Positions 45,066 to 55,490 of a stretch of DNA of 64,000 bases are shown piece after piece (the first letter of the stretch is position 1; each line of letters starts with the position of its first letter). Source of the stretch: Blastomyces gilchristii SLH14081 (Eukaryota > Ascomycota > Eurotiomycetes > Onygenales > Ajellomycetaceae); NCBI RefSeq assembly GCF_000003855.2, contig NW_003101659.1, positions 89,475-153,474 of the forward strand, written 5' to 3'. The position numbers were made by a program, and so were the translations under genes. Under the pieces are notes generated by a model. That model was not told the DNA's origin and did not search any database. It saw only the letters and a program-made list of their open reading frames with translations.

Positions 45066-47099
45066 ATGGATCCGCACAGATCTAACAATACTTATTCTCT
45101 CTGGCAATTTCTGTATGTCATGCGGCCATATTTCTAATCTACAGTACGCCCAACTAGGCACTCAGCGATTTTGCCGAATACGTCGAGAAGCAGCAGGCGC
45201 ATCGTGTTCCTCTGTACCGCGATGTCCGTGATACTTCTGTAGCACCCAGCGACAGTGGCTATTCCACCGTGAGCCAGACGACGACAACGGAAGACCATGC
45301 GGAACTCGATATTCTTGACCAGCTAGGCCTGTCAGATAATGCCGGGCGGGTCGAGCTCAAACACCTCCTCCTAGATGACTCGACCACCGCAGATGATACA
45401 CTGCAACAACTTTCCGGCGTGGTACGGGCTCGCATTGACGAAGGTCATGGGGAAACGATTTTCGATCTTGGCCAGGAAGACAACGGGGAATGGATGGGCT
45501 TCGACAGAACACAATGGGACACAGCCCTAGAACGCCTTCGCAGGGCCGCCCAAACTCTTCGGGCCGACTGCAAAGTGCTTCTAACCTACAATGTCGGTGG
45601 TCCAGAGGAAGCGGAATCCAAAAACGAACGGATCAAGTATGCGTACGGCAAAATCCTCATTCGACAAGCTGCAGCATCAGCAGAGAACGTGATAGAAACT
45701 AGAATCGCGGTTGTTGGAAATGTGGACGCCGGGAAAAGTACTTTGCTTGGTGTTCTTGTCAAGGGTAAACTTGACGATGGTCGTGGAAGAGCACGGGTCA
45801 ATCTCTTCCGCCACAAGCATGAAATCGAGAGTGGTCGGACCAGTTCAGTTGGCATGGAAATAATGGGGTTCGATACCCACGGTGAAATCGTTGGACGTGG
45901 CCAAGGACGTAAACAATCCTGGGAAGAAATCGGCAGGCAATCTGCCAAAGTAATTTCCTTCTCGGATTTGGCTGGGCACGAACGCTATCTACGGACCACC
46001 GTCTTCGGAATGTTGAGCAGCAGCCCGAATTACTGCTTACTTATGGTTGCTGCAAATAACGGCATAATCGGTATGAGCAAAGAGCATCTTGGAATCGCAC
46101 TGTCTCTGAACGTCCCGGTCATGGTCATAATCACCAAAATCGATATCTGCCCCCCGAATATTCTTCAGCAGACCCTTACCCAGTTGACTCGCATCCTCAA
46201 ATCTCCAGGCGCTCGGAAGATACCAATATTCATCAAAACCCGGGAGGAAACCGTGAACACTGCTACCCAATTCGTTAACCAGCGGATCTGTCCTATATTC
46301 CAGGTGTCCAACGTTACAGGAGAGTCTCTCGATCTTGTCCGAACCTTCTTGAACATCCTGCCACACCATGGACATTACGACGCTGACGCGCCATTCGAGT
46401 TCCTTGTGAACGACACTTTCTCTGTTCCTTTCGTAGGCACCGTTGTTTCTGGAGTTGTGAAATCAGGGGTGATCCACGCCGGCGACTCTATTATGATTGG
46501 CCCTGACTCGCTTGGCCAGTTCCGCACCACAGCTATCAAGTCTATTGAACGAAAACGTATAGCCGTTCATGCCTGCTCTGCTGGGCAGTCTGCTTCTTTC
46601 GCACTCAAAGGTGTCCGCAGAAAGGAAGTGCGCAAGGGCATGGTCGTTCTGCCAAAGCTTGACCAGCCTCCAAAGGTCTATCGCGAATTTGTCGCTGAAG
46701 GTATGTTGTATTACAGCCTCACATATTTCTCTCTCATCTCCTGTATCCCTCCCGTAAAATGAAAATAATCAACTAATGATTATCAACACAGTTCTGATTC
46801 TTTCTCATGCAACTACTATCAAAACGAAGTATCAGGCTATGCTACACGTTGGCGCGGTGAGTCAAACATGCACCATCATCGACATAGACCGTGATTATAT
46901 CCGAACTGGGGACCGGGCTTTAGTCGCATTCCGCTTCATCCAACGCCCCGAGTTTGTATCCGTTGGCGATCGAATCCTGTTCCGCGAGGGTAGGACTAAA
47001 GGGTTGGGAATTGTTAAGGCAGTTCGCTATGACCCCAGCAATCCACTGAACCCAAAAAATAAAGAAGGTGCAGAAGGAAATGGCCAGGTCCCACAGTAA
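45066..47099 (+). CDS. GTPBP1-type translational GTPase
   Basis: Three exons: 45066-45112, 45166-46700, 46792-47099, giving 629 aa. The start ATG sits in a strong context (GCCATGG), and splicing GTATGT to CTCAG joins it in frame to the DFAEYVEKQQ segment. GTPase motifs: G1 GNVDAGKST at about residue 200, G3 DLAGHE at about 283 and G4 TKID at about 339. EF-Tu-like beta-barrel domains II and III follow (GTVVSGVVKSGV, then HATTIKTKYQAMLHV). The family (GTPBP1/GTPBP2, related to eEF1A) is linked to mRNA surveillance and ribosome-associated quality control in the cytosol. The C-terminus is a short polar tail. The first exon is inferred from splice logic and is less certain than the rest. Confidence 0.88.
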
Positions 47100-48107
47100 C
47101 AACAGGCTTACATACGTGCTCTTCTTTGCTTTTGTTCGGAAGGTATATATCCTCAGTCTCACATCGGCGTTCCCACATTAGCCATGATCATTTGAAATTT
47201 CTGCTCTTTGTGGTTTTATTCAATTGGTGTTCATGGGTGGTTATTATGACTGTTTGGGATGCGTTATTCGCTCATTTTTCTCAAGTTCGCTACTCTTTTC
47301 CCCTTTACTGTTTCCCCAGCTTCTCATTTAATGTGCATATTTGCCTTTTGATCTTTCCCCTTCCTTTAGTATTGAAGTTTCTGTCACTCATTCGCTCAAA
47401 ATTGAGCATATTTCCAGACCCTTTGTACGGTTCGTGCATGAGAGTTTTGTGTGCATTTTGCATAAATAGATGAAGCAAGCATTGAAAGTATGCATACGTC
47501 AACCTTATTTGATCGACTTTATTTGATATTGATCAAATTTTTTGGTCCATTTTCTCTTCATTTCTTCTTCTCTTCTGGAATACACGTCATGAGGTAAGTT
47601 TCTACAGGGATTGTATAAATCCACTCTCAATATGATCATCATCTTTACCTAGAATCCGCGGGGTTTAGACATTGAACTCTGAACTCGAAAAAAATTGTTC
47701 AACAGCTTTGGCACCGACACCAACCCATGACGTCACTGCTACCACTATCACGACTCCCCTTTTGCCACGACAAGCAACCAGGAGTAAACAGAACTCAGTT
47801 GCGGGTGGAAATTCCACGGTTACCTTTAGGCTACGTTGACGTAGTTGCTTCAGGATTTCTTTTTTATGATCATGTATCATATATAAGAAGGAGATGACTT
47901 GAGTTTCCCTCATTTAGCTCTCCCATGTGAATTTTCGATTCTGATAATAGCTAACTGCAATTTATTTAGTCGCACTCGCCTATGAGAGCTTTGTTTCCAT
48001 TATTTCTACATTCTGCGGCTAAAAGTATTTTGTGAAAGCCATTGATCGCGTCTCCTGTCAACAGAAAGGCTACTTTACAATAGTTATTTTTTACCTGCCA
48101 CGCTACC
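47100..48107. other. Intergenic region, T-rich
   Basis: One kilobase without a recognisable gene. It is T-rich from 47200 to 47500 and has a frame at 47126-47473 made of hydrophobic low-complexity codons that I do not accept. The TTTATTTGATATTGATCAAAT stretch near 47520 is locally palindromic. Confidence 0.45.
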
Positions 48108-49456
48108 ATGGACGTTATCAAAAACGTCGTCGAGGCCGCTGAGAACTACCTGTGGGGAAACGATGAAGCATCCAACACTCTGTCGGGGGAGGAACCTGTG
48201 GCTGGTGTTCAGGGGAAAGGCACGGCGGCAGATCCATATGACTCTGGGAACGCACCAAGTACGAGGTAGCACCATTTAATATATCTATAATTTCCTGTTC
48301 CAAGGGATATACATCCAGCTCTGAGAGGCGCAATTTAACCCTCAAGTCAAGTCAGAAACGAGTGGTATTGAAATCATTTGGAAAATAAGCAGACAGGCTT
48401 GACTTCCCCTCTGAAACTAACTTTCCGCTAACACCTTTGTCACAGAAGACCTTGCCCTCGAGCATGCGAAAGAATCTGCAGAACAAACGAAAAATGAAGG
48501 AGGAGGGACAACACATGAATCGGAAAACCAAGGGACCATCCCACACGGCTTTGTTCCCGGTAGCGGCAGCAGTACAACTCCCTCAGGTGGACAGGTACGA
48601 AAAACAGAGCGGTCAAAAACCGAACCAGATGTTGTAGTAAAGAACCCCCTAGCAGGAGCTAGCGGTGGCTTTACGGCCAACGCACACTCTGAAACCAGCT
48701 CCATGCCGATCACATCTCCTCCCATGTTGGCAACTCCGGCTACGTCCAGAAATCCCCCTGCTGCAGGAGTCCTGTCACAGGACACTCATTTACCACCACC
48801 CCTTCAAGCCTCAATTGCGGAAGCTAGTGGGAGTAGGGGTAGTAGTAAGGGCAGTGAGCACCATGCAGCAGCAGCGGGAGCTGCTGCTGCTGCACGAATG
48901 GCCCCACCTCCCACCGGAACTAGCCATGTATCAGCTCCCCAGAAACCAAATGCTGCAAGTGCTCGTGGTCAGCCTCGGGCTCAGAATCCTCCGCTCGAAG
49001 AGCACCATGTATTCAGCACTGGATACGCTGCTGAAGGGGGTGATTTTGATGCTGCGGAGCCCGGCGCGGGGAGAGAAGCTGACCGTAAGTTCCAATTCAT
49101 TTTACCATTTCCTATGTCTCTATCTATATGTATTTATTTTTACGTCCCTTGTTGAAAAGAACCCCTACTTTCTTAATAAAAAATTTCATTTGCCATGCTA
49201 AATAGCCAATACTTTTGCAGGCCTTCTAGCCGAACATCATCAAGAAGTTTCTCTTGGCAAGAATGGGCCGGGCAAGGAGCCCAAAGCCCAAAGCCCGCAA
49301 TCAAAACCGTCGTCGGCTCCTCAACATGAAAAGAATGCTGGTAATGACGGCGGTTCTAATCAGAATAATACTCCGTCGCAACACCATTCGATACCACACC
49401 CTTCGTTATCACATTTAAAGGAGAAGCTGCATAAGGGTGGTAAGCATTATTCGTAG
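48108..49456 (+). CDS. Low-complexity fungal protein of unknown function
   Basis: Three exons: 48108-48258, 48446-49084, 49221-49456, giving 341 aa. The N-terminus MDVIKNVVEAAENYLWGND, with GEEPVAGVQGKG and DPYDSGN further on, resembles a group of small fungal proteins with an amphipathic start and a conserved G-x-PYDxGN segment. The remainder is Ser/Pro/Gly/His/Ala-rich and probably disordered, ending HLKEKLHKGGKHYS. No enzymatic motif is present. The first donor is GTACGA, chosen because it alone keeps frame with the KDLALEHAKES exon; this donor is weak and could be wrong. Expression and role are unknown. Confidence 0.68.
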
Positions 49457-49913
49457 GGAGGGGAGGACTGGGCGCTTTGAGTGGAACAGATTGTGCACAT
49501 TGTGAGTGCTGAGGTCCGTTGAGGTGTCACTTTGTATTGTCGCGTGGCATGTAAATTGTGCGAGGATGAGTTTGCTAGGAGGAGTCAACAGTTTGCTTCT
49601 GGCTTTCTTAAATTTCTATGATCTTATAGACGATAACAAGGTGCTATCATATGTTTTATCTGAGAATGGTGAGAATGAACAACCGTAGCCTTTGGTATAA
49701 CTATTAAAAACGATCTTATGGGGAACTTAAGAATGATTACTCTCAAGAAAAAGTCGTATTTATTGAAGTACTCCGTATAACAATATTTAACCAGAAGCAG
49801 AGAGATATATCTTCAGAATCTCTAATCCGTATCCAAAACCGATTAATGCGCATATACGCTATGGTGCCATCCACACGCACCTGCGAAGAAATCAACCCCC
49901 TCCCCTATATGCT
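49457..49913. other. Convergent 3' spacer
   Basis: About 450 bp between facing stops. It holds one TACTCCGTA motif at 49769 and AT-rich 3' UTR-like DNA. No gene is seen. Confidence 0.5.
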
Positions 49914-52900
49914 CTACTCGAATAACAACCTCAACTCTTCAATCCTTTCCTTCCTCCGCTCCTCCTCGCCCCCATCCCCTCCAACCCGTAATCCCAATGA
50001 TCCAGCAATCATCATTTTCCGTTCCTGGATCCTCAACATACGGCCCTCGATGCTATCTTTGACAATAAATCTGGTCACAGACACATCTTTCAATTGACCC
50101 ATGCGATGAACCCGGTCGATTGCCTGTGCTTCAGTCGCAAAACTCCACCAGGGATCCATCATAAACACCTGATTCGCAGTGGTAAGATTCAACCCGACGC
50201 CTCCAGCCCGGAGACTGATCAACAAGACGTTTGGTGTAGGTTCCCTAACGTGCGAGCGCGATAAGGAAAGATTGGATTGGCGCTTGTTGCCCTCATCTTC
50301 ACCGTCCTCCTCGTCAGGGATACCCACGGAGGAAAATTTCGCAAGGACTGCCGCACGCGCCCTCTGCGCCATCGTGCCATCGAAGCGTAGATGTGGAATT
50401 CCAGCACGGGTCAATTGCGGTCCGATGAGGTCGAGGAAAGAGGTGAATTGCGAGAAAACAACGGACTTGGTGTTTGGCGGAAGTCTTGTCAGTTGCGAAA
50501 TTAGGGCGTGGATCTTGGCAGATGTCTGAGCCGTTGGGGATAGAGGGTTTATGCGACGAAGCGATATTCGAGGCGCAGGAGAGGCTGACGTTGGTGGGGT
50601 ACTATCGTAAGAATCCCGCTCACCGGGTGTTTGGTTGGGTGATTTGTGACGGATTACTTCAAAAATATCTCGCATAGTAATGGTCTCGCGGCAAGAGAAA
50701 CAGCGAGGGATCTGTCCTTTGTCTCTTTGGTGCTCTACGTAATCTACCAAACACTTCTTGCAAGCACTGTGCCAACAGGACGTAACAGCAGGGTCAACCA
50801 TCGGTTCATCTGTGCAAATGGGACATTCTCCACTTGTCTCAGTCTGTATCTGCCGTAGTGCGTGCGTGGTGAACTTGTTAGTAGGGTCCTGCTGGCTATC
50901 AGCGTCCTCGCTCGAGGTTGTCATCGTGAATCGGTCAATGAGATCCTGGAGGTCCATATCATCCTTAAAAACGTTAGCATCGTCCGTAGCGATGGCCGCA
51001 TCCTCTTCTTCCGCAACTATTGTTTGATTTCGCGTAAGCACGGGGTGACAACAGGTCTGTCGCAAACGAAGAATTTGTGCAAAAATGGTCGTGTACGATT
51101 TTAAAATGGTGCCCGCCGCTACATTATCATTGAAAGTTCGCTTAGCTCGAGTGAATATCAGGTCATAGATTTCACGTTCTTGGCTTGAAAGTTCGACTTC
51201 AGTTATTGTAATGGTTCGAGGGGGTAGCGGAACGAGGGCTTCGCCGTCAGGGGTCTTCATGGTTTTGGTTCGACGGATGACAAGCGGCTCAAGAACAGTT
51301 TGTACAACATTTAGCGCACGCAGAAAATCCTTAGATTCAAATGGAACGGTGATAAAAGTTTTCCAGAAAGAAAAGTTGCTCCACGGCTCTACTTTGAGGA
51401 ATCGCACTAGACTGAAGAGATCTTCAAGTCGATTAACGATCGGAGTGCCTGTGAGCGCCCACCGATGAGTGCCTTTGATATCATAACAAGCCCGCGCAGT
51501 TTTAGACGCCCTGTTCTTGATATAATGCGCCTCGTCGAGAATAACACGGAAAAAGTCCACAGAAAAGAGACCTCCACTCGAGGTAATAGAAGACCGACCC
51601 GCGAGCTGGCTATGCTCTGAACGAACAACACCGTAACTCGTAATGATGAGGTTTGGAGCAGAATTTCGATTGGCAACGGAGCAGAGCTTTCTCAAATCTG
51701 CAGCTTTATCGCTACCGTAGTAAACCAAAACCTTCATTGATCCTTCCTTTGAAGCCTTCATTGCCTCGCTTTCCCATTGAGCGAGGAGGGAAGTCGGAGC
51801 TACGACAAGGGTGGTATATGGAGCAGGAACAGCACGAGAGGAATTGAGAGACGCGGTAGATAAGCTATCAAATCTTACAGGCTGGGTTTTAACAACCTCA
51901 GACTTGTGGGAGTGGATCAAGCTTAGCATCTCAATAGTCTTCCCAAGACCCATTTCATCCGCTAGGATGCCGCCCAAACAATTTTGCTCTTGGACAGGAA
52001 ATTCCAAGCTAAGCTCGCCAGAGTAGGGATTGACATAGAACTTGTCACGATTGTGCACGCGAGGTAACAGCTGATCATCCATATCCTTTGTTGGCCAGGA
52101 ATATTCTTCCCACAATGGGTGCATGGATTGCTGTCTCTCGGGTTGGGTGTCCTTCTCTTTCCCTAGCATCCAATGCAAAGCCTGCTTTTGGTACTTTCGA
52201 AGGTGCATAACGAAATCAGGTCCCGGCTCCATTTCAGGTGTATTGAAATCAAAAGATTGGGCCTTTTTATATAGTGTATCAAGCTGATCTTCATCGAGCT
52301 TCTCACCCTCTTCCTCGTCTGAAGATTCGCTCGCTCCAGTTTGCTGGGGGACAGAGGATTTTGGTGTCTTTTTAGGCTTCTCGTTCATCTTCTCGCTCAT
52401 CTCCGCCGCCAGCAGCAAGTCTTCCCTCTTGTGCCGTGCGGTCATATCGCTACTCGACGTTGGCTCAAGGTTTATTTCGCCAAAGAGCTTAACTAACGCT
52501 ACTTGTCGCAAACGAAGGGTCTTTTCCTCTGAAGTTTCTTGTTCCTCAAATATTCTTGGAGGAGCATTATCATCCCCGAGGGCCGTAAATGAATTATGCT
52601 GAAACGCTTCCCTCAATAGAAAGCATCTCAGCTGGAGATATATGGTATCATTGACATGGATTCGCTCTGGGGCAAAAACGCAAACACCCTCAAATCGGCA
52701 TATTTTCTGGTCAATCAATGTCGAAACCCACTCAGCCGTTTCGCGGGGAAGTCTTCCAATCTCTTCACCATTCCCATTAGTAAACCGCGTTATCACATCT
52801 CCCTTTTGGCTTGACATTCGCGGCACAGTTTTCCCTCCCCTCCCAGGCCTCGTGGTTGGTTGTATTTTCGTCCGCTCAATGTAAACTGACTCTCCATGTT

Positions 52901-53513
52901 GTACCAAATTGGTGCCGCTCTTTGTTGACCATGCACCAACACCAAATGCGCCTATATAACGGAATGCTGGATCAGACCTGAGAATATTGAGGTCCATTTC
53001 TACGCCGCTCTGGGGTGTGTCTTCGATCACGGGTTCTGAAATCTCTGTATCCTGTTTCGTACTTGGTTGCGCGTTTGTTCCATTTTGTGCGGAAGATGAT
53101 ACTGTAGAGGGCCGTATTGTAATATCCTTCTCCCAAGAACCGTCAAGATAAAGATTAATCGCCGTTTGCATGTCATTCTTCGCAGCCGTTCGAATTTTTT
53201 GAAAGGTATCGGGGTCGACCGGTTGCCCAACAATGGTAGCGAAAAGTTCACCGTCAAATCCATCTTCAACTGCAGCGGCAGGTCCAGCTACTAGTATAGT
53301 CGTATCATGGGAAACAGGAGATGGGGCTTCGGGGTTCAAGAGGCCTGGTGTTGGAATGCGGGCTGAGTGAGCATCGGCGGCCTCCTCGAGAGACGCGTCC
53401 ACGCCCTTTGCGGTCTCAATACGGAGGGCTTCGGGCTCGTCTTCGACAAAGAAGCGACGTTTCTTTGCCGGCCGCTGGTCGATGTCCGTAGAAGTCATGT
53501 CATGAGCGGACAT
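49914..53513 (-). CDS. rad5: Rad5/HLTF-type DNA helicase and RING E3 ubiquitin ligase
   Basis: A 1,199-aa intronless nuclear protein for error-free post-replication repair: it polyubiquitinates PCNA and remodels stalled forks. In order: disordered N-terminus with the basic motif PAKKRR; HIRAN domain at about 185-300 (FGVGAWSTKSGTNL to LQLRCFLL); SNF2 ATPase from about 430 with Walker A in DEMGLGKT (about 515) and DEAH at about 656, interrupted as in the family by the RING; C3HC4 RING at about 896-942 (CPIC...SCWHSACKKC...CFSC); and the helicase C-terminal domain with VVFSQFTSFLDLIG and HRMGQ. Motifs are complete. Size agrees with other ascomycete Rad5 proteins (about 1,150-1,250 aa). Confidence 0.93.
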   Translation of the reverse strand: MSAHDMTSTDIDQRPAKKRRFFVEDEPEALRIETAKGVDASLEEAADAHSARIPTPGLLNPEAPSPVSHDTTILVAGPAAAVEDGFDGELFATIVGQPVDPDTFQKIRTAAKNDMQTAINLYLDGSWEKDITIRPSTVSSSAQNGTNAQPSTKQDTEISEPVIEDTPQSGVEMDLNILRSDPAFRYIGAFGVGAWSTKSGTNLVQHGESVYIERTKIQPTTRPGRGGKTVPRMSSQKGDVITRFTNGNGEEIGRLPRETAEWVSTLIDQKICRFEGVCVFAPERIHVNDTIYLQLRCFLLREAFQHNSFTALGDDNAPPRIFEEQETSEEKTLRLRQVALVKLFGEINLEPTSSSDMTARHKREDLLLAAEMSEKMNEKPKKTPKSSVPQQTGASESSDEEEGEKLDEDQLDTLYKKAQSFDFNTPEMEPGPDFVMHLRKYQKQALHWMLGKEKDTQPERQQSMHPLWEEYSWPTKDMDDQLLPRVHNRDKFYVNPYSGELSLEFPVQEQNCLGGILADEMGLGKTIEMLSLIHSHKSEVVKTQPVRFDSLSTASLNSSRAVPAPYTTLVVAPTSLLAQWESEAMKASKEGSMKVLVYYGSDKAADLRKLCSVANRNSAPNLIITSYGVVRSEHSQLAGRSSITSSGGLFSVDFFRVILDEAHYIKNRASKTARACYDIKGTHRWALTGTPIVNRLEDLFSLVRFLKVEPWSNFSFWKTFITVPFESKDFLRALNVVQTVLEPLVIRRTKTMKTPDGEALVPLPPRTITITEVELSSQEREIYDLIFTRAKRTFNDNVAAGTILKSYTTIFAQILRLRQTCCHPVLTRNQTIVAEEEDAAIATDDANVFKDDMDLQDLIDRFTMTTSSEDADSQQDPTNKFTTHALRQIQTETSGECPICTDEPMVDPAVTSCWHSACKKCLVDYVEHQRDKGQIPRCFSCRETITMRDIFEVIRHKSPNQTPGERDSYDSTPPTSASPAPRISLRRINPLSPTAQTSAKIHALISQLTRLPPNTKSVVFSQFTSFLDLIGPQLTRAGIPHLRFDGTMAQRARAAVLAKFSSVGIPDEEDGEDEGNKRQSNLSLSRSHVREPTPNVLLISLRAGGVGLNLTTANQVFMMDPWWSFATEAQAIDRVHRMGQLKDVSVTRFIVKDSIEGRMLRIQERKMMIAGSLGLRVGGDGGEEERRKERIEELRLLFE

Positions 53514-53906
53514 ACAAGCCTAATAATAATAGGAGCAGTAAGGCCGGTTATCAATGCTGAAGTCATACTCGTATAGATTGAATTTTCGCAGTGGCTCGAG
53601 GAGACGCGCCGAGGGCCAAGTCACGGGAACACGCATCGAGCTAACTAGTTAGCGACGTCATGGGCAGAAAAAATATCGAAGTGCGCAACAAGCGGTCACA
53701 TAGCACGGGTCTGGGGGTTGATATAACTGCAGTCTGAGTGTTATACATTCAATTGGGATCAGCGCATGTACTGAGTGCATTGCACATTAATGATTGGACT
53801 TGGTGATTATGATTTCATGAGCCGGGGATGAATGTTGGAAAAATTCTCTTACTGAATACATTGTAGACATCACCCCCCCCCCCATTTGCTATATCTCACG
53901 GTGGAA
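53514..53906. promoter_or_regulatory. Divergent promoter region, rad5 / NDUFAF6-like
   Basis: About 390 bp between divergent starts. It contains a run of nine C at about 53873-53881 just before the NDUFAF6-like start. No TATA box is evident. Confidence 0.45.
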
Positions 53907-55188
53907 ATGTCCCCTAAACAGCCCGTTGCATGCCTGCGCTGTGTTTCTCGACGTCTGAAAATACATCCAACACACTCTCCGTCCAAAAATCTATACCAGA
54001 CGGGCCGCCCTTTTTCATCTTCTGCCACACGTCCGTCGTCTAATCCCGGAACACAAGCCAGAGCAGAGTTCGAATCATCACATAAATACTGCCTCGACCT
54101 TCTCCGGCAAGTAATATTTGCAACATTCGCTTTCCTTGGGCATCAATCATGATGACAATCTAACCTAAACTAGAAAATATGACCGGCCTTCCTACACCCT
54201 TAGCACATTCCTTCCCCGCCATACCCTCAGCTTCTACCTCGCCCTTCGGGCCCTTAATATATCCCTCTCGATGATTCCCGACACCACCTCGACGCCGACA
54301 ATTGGCCTGATGCGTCTTCAATTCTGGCGGGATACAATCACAAAAACGCTGGCCGGTAAACCGCCCAAAGAACCCATTGCTATTCTACTCGCTTCCGCGC
54401 TCTCAGATCTAGACGCACGCACGGGTGGCCAAGCAAGAATAAGTAAAGGATGGTTCATGCGCATGATAAACTCGCGCGAACAATACCTAACCAACACTCC
54501 ATACACAAGCCTCTCCGCACTGGAGTCCTATGCTGAAAATACATATTCCACCCTGCTCTATCTGACTCTCAGCGCCCTGCCCCTTACCTCTGTTACCGCA
54601 GACCATCTTGCATCGCATATAGGAAAGGCAGCAGGAATTTCCACCGTGCTACGAGGGATACCACTAATCGCCTTCCCTCCACCGCCGAATCACCATTCAA
54701 ACCAAGCCGGGGTCGCAGGCGGCTCTGGCCCTAGAACCGGAGCCATCACGCTCCCGCTCGACATCATGGCGGAAACAGGACTGAAAGAGGAAGACGTCTT
54801 TCGACACGGCGCTGAAGCACCAGGCCTCCGAGACGCGGTGTTTACCGTTGCGACGCGTGCGAGCGACCATCTCATCACCGCTCGTCAGATGCTGAAGAAC
54901 CTGCGCGCCGGGCAGGACGTAGGTCATGATTTCGAGCATGAGGGCGAAGAGGGACATGAATACCATAACCACAGTAATGGCAGTGGCGGTAGTGACGTAT
55001 CAGCTTCCAACGTGCAGCTGGAAGAGGTGGAGAGGGCGTTTGGTGTCCTAATGCCCGCTGTCTCTACGTCCCTTTGGCTAGACCGTTTGCAAGCGGTGGA
55101 TTTTGATATTTTTAAGCCGGAGCTTCGCACGTCTGATTGGAGATTGCCCTGGAAGGCTTACTGGGCTAATAGGCGCAGGACATTCTAG
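53907..55188 (+). CDS. NDUFAF6-like squalene/phytoene synthase-fold protein
   Basis: Two exons: 53907-54106 and 54174-55188, giving 404 aa. The intron starts GCAAGT and ends TAG, so it is a GC-AG intron. The only nearby GT choice runs into a stop, while GC-AG restores YCLDLLRKYDRPSYTLSTFLP (cited in pattern), the conserved start of the family. The N-terminus is Arg/Ser/Thr-rich with few acidic residues, which suits mitochondrial import. Family members have the squalene/phytoene synthase fold but lack full prenyl-transferase motifs; human NDUFAF6 assists complex I assembly. A His/Gly/Ser-rich insert at about residues 300-330 is low complexity. The role in complex I is inferred from the family. 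Confidence 0.85.
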
Positions 55189-55490
55189 ATGGCAATGTTA
55201 TTGGCCCTGGAGAATTTGAAAAACTTAGTTTCTGGGTTAAAAGATAAGACTTATCCGGAAGCAGAGTGGTTCAAAATAGATGTATTATTATTATTTATAC
55301 ATTATATTAATATAATTAGCGCAATGATGTGCACATCTATTACATTCGTTTATATGGTGCTCATTGGCATCTCTATAATGGAAAAGGAGGCCAGTCCTGA
55401 AAGGGTGCCAGACTAAATCATAGGAAATAATATATCTCAAACAAACGCCCCCACAACGCCGTCAGTTAAACTCACAGTAGACAGACACGT
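55189..55490. other. Short convergent spacer
   Basis: About 300 bp between facing stops, AT-rich in the middle (55280-55320). An open frame at 55189-55416 continues past the stop but has no motif. Confidence 0.45.
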
